64,000 nt of DNA from G963665925 sp963676345 (GTDB lineage: Bacteria; Bacillota; Clostridia; Peptostreptococcales; Acidaminobacteraceae). This document shows, piece by piece, positions 58,940-64,000 of the stretch. The notes under the pieces were generated by a model. That model saw only the letters and a list, made by a program, of their open reading frames with translations, searched no databases and was not told where the DNA came from. Both the position numbers and the translations under genes were made by a program. Each line of letters begins with the position of its first letter. Position 1 is the first letter of the stretch. The stretch is from positions 744,001 through 808,000 of the forward strand of contig CAXXTS010000006.1 of assembly GCA_963676345.2 (NCBI GenBank). Direction: 5' to 3'.

Positions 58940-59165
58940 AAGTAGCGCGTCCTTCCTTTATAATCAAATCTTTCGAGTATTTATACATTTGTTTGATTTC
59001 ATTATAAAGCATGTGAATTAGAGTTTTCTGAGAAGAACATTAAAATTCACACGAATATCGAAATGTTGTAAAGGGACTTTTAATGAAATTCTAATAGAAA
59101 ACTAAGGGGTCTATCATCCTATGCATGGTATGATTAAGTCAGAAAAACGAACAGGAGGATTTTTT

Positions 59166-59507
59166 ATGAATAAACTTTACAGATCAAGAAACGATAGAAT
59201 GTTAGCAGGCGTATGCGGCGGTATTGCTGAATACTTCGATATAGACTCCAGTCTTGTAAGAATAGGACTTGTGCTAATGATTGTATTTGGTGGTACAGGT
59301 GTTCTAGCATATATAATTGCCTGGATTATTGTTCCAGAAGCACCGATGGGGTACAGCGAGTATAAGAAAAGACGTTCTGCATATCCTGAGTACGGAACAA
59401 ATCGCGATTCGCGTGTGGTTGATGTTGAAGAGACAAGTAATGATGAACATGAAAACATGGATGGGACATCAAATCAAAATGCTGACGATACAAGAGGAGG
59501 AGAATAA
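59166..59507 (+). CDS. PspC-domain protein
   Basis: 113 residues from the ATG at 59166 (ACAGGAGG upstream). A single PspC domain (MNKLYRSRNDRMLAGVCGGI, then YFDIDSSLVRIGLVLMI and AYIIAWIIVPE) forms two membrane helices. The C-terminal 45 residues are acidic and disordered. PspC proteins sense or respond to membrane damage. The stop overlaps the next start (TAATG), so a three-gene operon is formed with 59507 and 59902. Confidence 0.9.
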   Translation: MNKLYRSRNDRMLAGVCGGIAEYFDIDSSLVRIGLVLMIVFGGTGVLAYIIAWIIVPEAPMGYSEYKKRRSAYPEYGTNRDSRVVDVEETSNDEHENMDGTSNQNADDTRGGE

Positions 59508-59902
59508 TGCAAAAACGACTATATAGATCAAGACATGATCAAGTAATTGGTGGTGTATGTGGCGGAATTGCTGACTACTTTGGAATAGATGCTGTACTCA
59601 TCAGACTCCTTGCCGTTGCGGCCATTCTTATCGGCGGTGGCGGGTTGCTGGCATATATTATTATGTGGGTTGTCATTCCAGAAGAACCAAGACGTTCGGG
59701 AGAAGAGTCAGATTATGAACCGCGTCGTCCTAGAAGTGACAATGGCAGTTCGCAAAAAGTCTTTGGAGTCGCACTTATATGTTTTGGTGCTTATATGGCA
59801 CTTGAAGAGTTTATTCCCTGGAACATTGGAGAGTATTTTTGGCCGGCAGTTCTAATTTTAGGTGGCGTTTTTATTCTGTTTCGCGGAAAGGATGAAGCGT
59901 AA
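59507..59902 (+). CDS. PspC-domain protein with extra C-terminal helices
   Basis: 131 residues. The N-terminal PspC domain (YRSRHDQVIGGVCGGIADYF) is closely related to that of the preceding gene. A charged linker (~62-85) and a hydrophobic segment with FWPAVLILGGVFILF (DUF5668-like) follow. AGGAGGAG ribosome site. Coupled to both neighbours by TAATG overlaps. Probably an envelope-stress membrane sensor. Confidence 0.88.
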   Translation: MQKRLYRSRHDQVIGGVCGGIADYFGIDAVLIRLLAVAAILIGGGGLLAYIIMWVVIPEEPRRSGEESDYEPRRPRSDNGSSQKVFGVALICFGAYMALEEFIPWNIGEYFWPAVLILGGVFILFRGKDEA

Positions 59903-60843
59903 TGGCACGTGGCGCACATAATGATAAAATGGGACTAGGTTTTACGCTCATTTTCATCGGTGTGATTTGGCTGCTTTTCAAATTCAATATCATATCGTTT
60001 TCGATTATCAATGCAATTACTGATTTATGGCCCCTTCTGTTAGTTGTAGCGGGCATCAATCTGATTTTCGGAGGTCGTCGGTTTATCACACTGCTTACCT
60101 GGATTGTATTTGTTTGTGTCCTCATTTGGTATGGTCAGTTTGGCGGAAGGGCTCCGGGTTTTCAATCATCTTTTGTGACACATGAATCAACAGAGCCTAA
60201 AAGCACGGACTGGGAAGTATACGAATCAGCTACGGGCGATATAGATGTTGAAGATGCCGCACAGGGCGACTTAAATTTAAGTCTAGGGTATGGAAATGTA
60301 CTTATTGATTCGACGGATACCCAAAAGGTAGCCTATAGTATTCCAGACAAGCTCACAGAAGTTTCCAGCAGAGTACGCTCAAAAGGTATCAGCATTGAGT
60401 TTGATCAGGAAGAGAAGGGCTTCTTTGGTTGGATGGAGCATGAGAATATGGATTATGACTTGTATTTGCCTGAATCAGTAGAATGGGATATTGATATTAA
60501 CACAGGTGCAATTGATGCAAAACTGGATTTAGAGAAGCTAGACGTCCGAAATTTGGATATCGAATGCGGTGCAGGTGACATTGATATAACATTTGGCAGA
60601 AAGGCATCTCTTGTCTATACGGAAATTGACTGTGGGGCGACAGAGGTAACACTCAACGTACCGAGGGGAGCCGGTGTTGAAATGAATTTCAGTGGACTTG
60701 TAAATGAAGACAATTTTGTATCATATGGACTGCAGCGTATTACAGATGAGATCTATAGATCTAAGGATTTTGATAAAGAAGACATTAAAATATTCATTGA
60801 AATCGATACAGGTATTGGCGATGTCATACTTAATGCCTATTAG
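59902..60843 (+). CDS. LiaF/DUF4097-like membrane protein with beta-helix domain
   Basis: 313 residues. Two or three N-terminal helices (FTLIFIGVIWLLFKF, DLWPLLLVVAGINLIF, LLTWIVFVCVLIWY) resemble DUF5668, followed by an extended right-handed beta-helix-like region of LiaF/DUF4097 type (repeats such as VEWDIDINTGAIDAKLDL, LDIECGAGDIDI, TEIDCGATEVTL). Such proteins regulate the LiaRS or similar envelope-stress systems. Third gene of the PspC operon. A hairpin follows at 60856. Confidence 0.82.
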   Translation: MARGAHNDKMGLGFTLIFIGVIWLLFKFNIISFSIINAITDLWPLLLVVAGINLIFGGRRFITLLTWIVFVCVLIWYGQFGGRAPGFQSSFVTHESTEPKSTDWEVYESATGDIDVEDAAQGDLNLSLGYGNVLIDSTDTQKVAYSIPDKLTEVSSRVRSKGISIEFDQEEKGFFGWMEHENMDYDLYLPESVEWDIDINTGAIDAKLDLEKLDVRNLDIECGAGDIDITFGRKASLVYTEIDCGATEVTLNVPRGAGVEMNFSGLVNEDNFVSYGLQRITDEIYRSKDFDKEDIKIFIEIDTGIGDVILNAY

Positions 60844-60855
60844 AAATGAATGATG

Positions 60856-60899
60856 AACCCGCTTAGCGTATATGGCATAGCCATTTAGCCAAGCGGGTT
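60856..60899 (+). terminator. Hairpin after the PspC operon
   Basis: AACCCGCTT (60856-60864) pairs with AAGCGGGTT (60891-60899), with inner ATGGC/AGCCAT. Only ATTCGCTTTA follows, so the T tract is weak. Confidence 0.5.
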
Positions 60900-61042
60900 A
60901 TTCGCTTTATCTGGATAGGAATAGGATAAAGTACTGGGATCATGGTGTTTTTTTTCATTTTTATAGTTAGGAATGGTAAAGAACGGGAATACATAGGATA
61001 GACAACCTTACGTCGCGAATAAACGAGTTGGGGGTGTATCCC

Positions 61043-61393
61043 ATGACATACAAATATAAAATTGAGATTTTAAATACGACAAAAAATCAGGGGTTTGTGG
61101 AAGGCTCCATAGATGACTTCAGTTGGTTCGCCATCGTTCAGCCTGATTCAGTTGAGTTTGGAATAGATCCACATACGCTTTTAAAAGGTGTAGGAAAGGT
61201 GACGCGCCTTTGTCTATATAAAGACAATTATGACGTTGAAGGCAATCCTTATTTACCTTCTTTGAGTATAAAAAGAATGATTTATGCAAATTATCAGCAT
61301 GAGTGGAGCATACTCAATCACAAGTATCGTGATATGGTGATGGAGCTGGTAACTTATTTAGAGAGACGTTATTCAATGCATGTCCTCAGATAA
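61043..61393 (+). CDS. Hypothetical cytoplasmic protein
   Basis: 116 residues from the ATG at 61043 (TTGGGGGTG upstream). Mixed alpha/beta, no signal peptide or membrane helix. It begins MTYKYKIEILNTTKNQGF and has DDFSWFAIVQPDSVEFGID in the middle. Not recognised. It stands alone between the PspC operon and the T-box leader. Confidence 0.6.
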   Translation: MTYKYKIEILNTTKNQGFVEGSIDDFSWFAIVQPDSVEFGIDPHTLLKGVGKVTRLCLYKDNYDVEGNPYLPSLSIKRMIYANYQHEWSILNHKYRDMVMELVTYLERRYSMHVLR

Positions 61394-61395
61394 TC

Positions 61396-61425
61396 TTGAC
61401 AAGTGCTGTGATGCGCTTATATAAT
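61396..61425 (+). promoter_or_regulatory. Promoter of the T-box leader
   Basis: Perfect TTGACA (61396-61401) and TATAAT (61420-61425) boxes spaced by 18 nt. The -35 box begins just after the stop of the preceding gene. Confidence 0.8.
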
Positions 61426-61429
61426 TAAA

Positions 61430-61725
61430 GCGTTCATAAGCCGTCGGTGACGAAGAGGAGTATGCGCGCATCACACAAAGAGAGGGGAATTCATCGGCTG
61501 AAAAATTTCCTGTGAAAGAGACGTGCAGAAGGTAGCTTCTGAGACTTTCAAATGAAGCTCTGGTATATATTTAGGTGTACTTGGGTGTGTAGTTTGAAAC
61601 GGGTCATTCCGTTATAAATGCATGAGTGTCGGTTCTAAAGAGCCGGAATCAAGGTGGTACCGCGAAAAGAGCCTTTCGTCCTTGTTTGAAAGTTATTCAA
61701 GCAATGACGAAGGGCTTTTATTATT
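61430..61725 (+). promoter_or_regulatory. T-box riboswitch, valine type
   Basis: The T-box sequence AAGGTGGTACCGCG is at 61651-61664. Stem I has the AGTA motif (61454-61460 region) and an AGAGAGGGGAA distal part. The specifier loop reads GAAGGTAG with GTA (valine) at 61532-61534. Terminator: GAGCCTTTCGTC (61669-61680) pairs with GACGAAGGGCTTT (61706-61718), followed by TATTATTG. Uncharged tRNA-Val would favour the antiterminator. It controls the GNAT gene and valS together. Confidence 0.9.
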
Positions 61726-61784
61726 GTCATAAATGCCCTGTTTGCGAATGTGACAGAAGCAACTGAGAAAGTGAGGCTTGGAGG

Positions 61785-62303
61785 ATGAACATTACAATCA
61801 GACCCCCGGTTGTGGAAGATGCCAGTGCGATCAATGCAATGAGGCGCATGGATGGTGTCCGGGAAAACACATTAGGCATGATTTCAGAAACCCTTGAACG
61901 CAGTGTGAATTTCATAGAGAATTTATCTCGAAACGATCATATGCTTGTCGCGGAGGTTGATGGCCTGGTGGTTGGGTTTGCAAGCTTGATGCATCATGTA
62001 CGTCCAAGACTCAATCATTCAGCGTCAATTGGTATTTCTATTCACGTAGACTATCAGCGTAGGGGTATTGGCAGAAAGCTCATGGAAGCACTCCTTGATA
62101 TTGCCGATAATTGGCTCATGCTCACAAGAGTTGAGTTGGGTGTGTTAAAAGGAAATGACGGTGCTAAGAAGCTCTATGAAAGCTTGGGATTTAAAGAAGA
62201 AGGCATAAAAAAAATGGCTGTAATTCGAAGTGGAGCATATGTAGATGAAATTATGATGGGAAGGATTCATATTCCCATGCAGCTTAGAAAAACCGTTGAA
62301 TAG
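61785..62303 (+). CDS. GNAT family N-acetyltransferase
   Basis: 172 residues. GNAT fold with motif A VDYQRRGIGRKLMEALL (Q/RxxGxG/A acetyl-CoA loop) and a C-terminal LGVLKGNDGAKKLYESLGFKEEG. It transfers an acetyl group from acetyl-CoA to an amine of an unknown substrate. GGAGG abuts the ATG, which is unusually close; GTGAGG further upstream may be the true site. It lies between the T-box and valS, so it is induced on valine starvation, a placement worth noting. Confidence 0.87.
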   Translation: MNITIRPPVVEDASAINAMRRMDGVRENTLGMISETLERSVNFIENLSRNDHMLVAEVDGLVVGFASLMHHVRPRLNHSASIGISIHVDYQRRGIGRKLMEALLDIADNWLMLTRVELGVLKGNDGAKKLYESLGFKEEGIKKMAVIRSGAYVDEIMMGRIHIPMQLRKTVE

Positions 62304-62378
62304 ACTTATACCTGCAAGTCCGGTTTCACATTTTACTGAGATACCGGTCAGTCAGGCCTAAAAATGAGGAGGCAAACT

Positions 62379-64000
62379 ATGTCAAATTTTGAAATGGGAA
62401 AGAACTATAATCCCCATGATTTCGAAGATCGAATTTATGAAAACTGGATGAAGGAGGGGCATTTTAAGGCTGAGGTAAATGCAGAAAAAGAGCCTTATAC
62501 AATTGTCCTGCCGCCACCAAATATTACAGGACAGCTTCACATGGGTCATGCGCTGGATCATACCCTTCAAGATGTTCTAATTCGCTGGAAGCGTATGCAG
62601 GGTTATGAAGCGCTGTGGCTTCCAGGAACAGACCACGCGTCAATTGCTACAGAAGTGAAGGTTGTTGACAAAATTCGTTCTGAAGAAGGCATAAGTAAAG
62701 AAGAGCTTGGCCGCGAAGCATTTTTAGAGCGCGCATGGCTGTGGCGTGACGAATACGGTCGTCGTATTACAAAGCAAATGCAAAAGCTTGGAAATTCATG
62801 TGACTGGGATCGTGAACGCTTTACAATGGACGAAGGCTGTAATAAGGCCGTTACGGAAGTTTTTATTAAGCTTTATGAGAAAGGCCTCATCTACAAAGGT
62901 TATAGACTTATCAACTGGTGCCCAGATTGTAAGACAACCCTATCTGATGCTGAAGTTGAGCATGAGGACAAGGCGAGCCATTTCTGGCATATTAAGTACA
63001 ATGTTAAGGACTCAGACGAGTACCTTGAAATTGCTACAACGCGTCCGGAAACAATGCTTGGAGATACAGCCATTGCAGTTCATCCTGAAGATGATCGTTA
63101 CAAGCACCTTGTTGGAAAGACAGCAATTCTTCCAATTCTTGACAAGGAAATTCCAATTATTGGCGATGCATACGTTGATATGGAAAAGGGAACGGGAGCA
63201 CTGAAAGTTACACCAGCCCATGACCCCAACGATTTTGAAATTGGACAGCGCCATAATTTAGAGCAAATCACCATCATGAATGAAGACGCAACGATGAATA
63301 AGCTTGCTGGCAAGTATGCGGGTATGGACCGTTACGATTGTCGTAAAGCCATTGTAAAAGACCTTGATGACATGGGACACTTGATTGAGGTTAAAGACCA
63401 TGATCATGCAGTAGGAACATGTTACAGATGCAGCACAGTTATTGAGCCAAGACTTTCTGACCAATGGTTTGTTGCAATGGAAAAACTGGCGGAACCGGCA
63501 CTTAAAGCTGTTTCTGAAGGCAGAACAAACTTCGTGCCTGAGCGTTTTACAAAAACTTATAATCACTGGCTTGAAAACATCAGAGACTGGTGCATTTCCA
63601 GACAGCTTTGGTGGGGTCATAGAATTCCAGCATGGTATTGTGAAGACTGCGGTGAAATGATTGTTTCAAAAGATGAACCACAGGCGTGCAAGTGTGGTTC
63701 TAAGAACCTGAAGCAAGACGAAGATGTACTGGATACATGGTTCAGTTCTGCGCTTTGGCCTTTCTCAACGCTGGGGTGGCCGGAAAAAACACCAGAACTT
63801 GACTATTTCTATCCAACAAATGTTCTAGTAACAGGATATGATATCATTTTCTTCTGGGTGGTGCGCATGATGTTCAGCGGTATTGAGCAAATGGGCGAAG
63901 TGCCATTTGATGATGTTCTCATCCATGGTATTGTACGTGCAGAAGATGGCAGAAAAATGTCTAAGTCTCTGAATAACGGTGTAGACCCACTAGAGGTTAT
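62379..64000 (+). CDS. valS: Valyl-tRNA synthetase, 3' end cut by window edge
   Basis: 540 codons of a normally ~880-residue protein. Class I signature HMGH (LPPPNITGQLHMGHALDHTL region) near residue 45 and KMSKS near the end of the window are intact. Val-specific editing-domain features (TTRPETMLGDTA, GTGALKVTPAHDPNDF) are present, as is the WCISRQLWWGHRIPAWY region. Zinc-type Cys pairs (CEDCGEM, CKCG) lie around residue 430. It charges tRNA-Val and edits threonine. Ribosome site GAGGAGG. The valine T-box upstream agrees with the assignment. Confidence 0.97.
   Translation, partial: MSNFEMGKNYNPHDFEDRIYENWMKEGHFKAEVNAEKEPYTIVLPPPNITGQLHMGHALDHTLQDVLIRWKRMQGYEALWLPGTDHASIATEVKVVDKIRSEEGISKEELGREAFLERAWLWRDEYGRRITKQMQKLGNSCDWDRERFTMDEGCNKAVTEVFIKLYEKGLIYKGYRLINWCPDCKTTLSDAEVEHEDKASHFWHIKYNVKDSDEYLEIATTRPETMLGDTAIAVHPEDDRYKHLVGKTAILPILDKEIPIIGDAYVDMEKGTGALKVTPAHDPNDFEIGQRHNLEQITIMNEDATMNKLAGKYAGMDRYDCRKAIVKDLDDMGHLIEVKDHDHAVGTCYRCSTVIEPRLSDQWFVAMEKLAEPALKAVSEGRTNFVPERFTKTYNHWLENIRDWCISRQLWWGHRIPAWYCEDCGEMIVSKDEPQACKCGSKNLKQDEDVLDTWFSSALWPFSTLGWPEKTPELDYFYPTNVLVTGYDIIFFWVVRMMFSGIEQMGEVPFDDVLIHGIVRAEDGRKMSKSLNNGVDPLEV

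Overview
The window looks like a chromosomal segment of a low-to-moderate GC anaerobic Bacillota, probably class Clostridia. The signs are strong AGGAGG-type ribosome binding sites, a T-box ahead of valS, two-subunit iron-sulfur L-serine dehydratase, a DcuS/CitA-type two-component system and a flavin-based extracellular electron transfer (EET) gene set. A Fusibacter-like genus is a guess only. Both ends cut genes: adenosine deaminase on the left and valyl-tRNA synthetase on the right. No rRNA, tRNA, CRISPR array or intact insertion sequence was seen.

Layout. 0-6 kb: add, a lytic transglycosylase, a PilZ membrane protein, a cold-shock gene and a HAD phosphatase. 7-16.4 kb: an EET locus with a two-domain FMN lipoprotein (PplA-like), ApbE flavin transferase, membrane-anchored NADH dehydrogenase Ndh2, polyprenyl synthase, small FMN-binding lipoprotein, sensor kinase and response regulator, and a UbiA/MenA prenyltransferase. 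More EET-type parts lie at 21.7-23.2 kb (second ApbE and a NusG-II/EetA-like protein) and at 57.7 kb (Gx transporter/EetB-like). 16-25 kb also has a NUDIX hydrolase, an OmpR-type two-component system, HxlR, DegV and DNA polymerase IV. 25-31 kb: a tight operon pabA-pabB-pabC-folE-folP-folB-folK-aroF. 31-41 kb: a secreted SLH/lethal-factor-like zincin, a TetR-MFP-RND efflux operon, HflK/HflC and a YihY protein. 41.3-42.3 kb: a cluster of very small, mostly basic ORFs with strong ribosome binding sites. 42-49 kb: a membrane CheA-like kinase and a MacB-type ABC system with an extracellular beta-repeat partner. 49-64 kb: molybdopterin oxidoreductase, TcdA, a cell-wall binding protein, an NAD-domain/chemotaxis fusion, sdaAB-sdaAA, PspC-type envelope proteins and the T-box-GNAT-valS unit.

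The most unusual feature is a family of five intergenic elements (about 4.3, 6.7, 11.4, 55.8 and 58.2 kb), four of them just downstream of terminator-like hairpins. Each has the same architecture: a GACAAAG-like box, 13-14 nt, a near-perfect hairpin with arms of 24-26 nt, 14-15 nt to a GCGAC box, then (in four of them) tandem 47-78 bp units carrying a small hairpin with compensatory base changes. Arm sequences differ almost completely between copies while pairing, length and spacing are kept. I do not recognise this family.

A second notable signal is a shared 9-bp direct repeat (TGACCAAA type) at a similar distance upstream of the candidate promoters of pplA and ndh2. It could be the operator of the two-component system encoded in the same locus.
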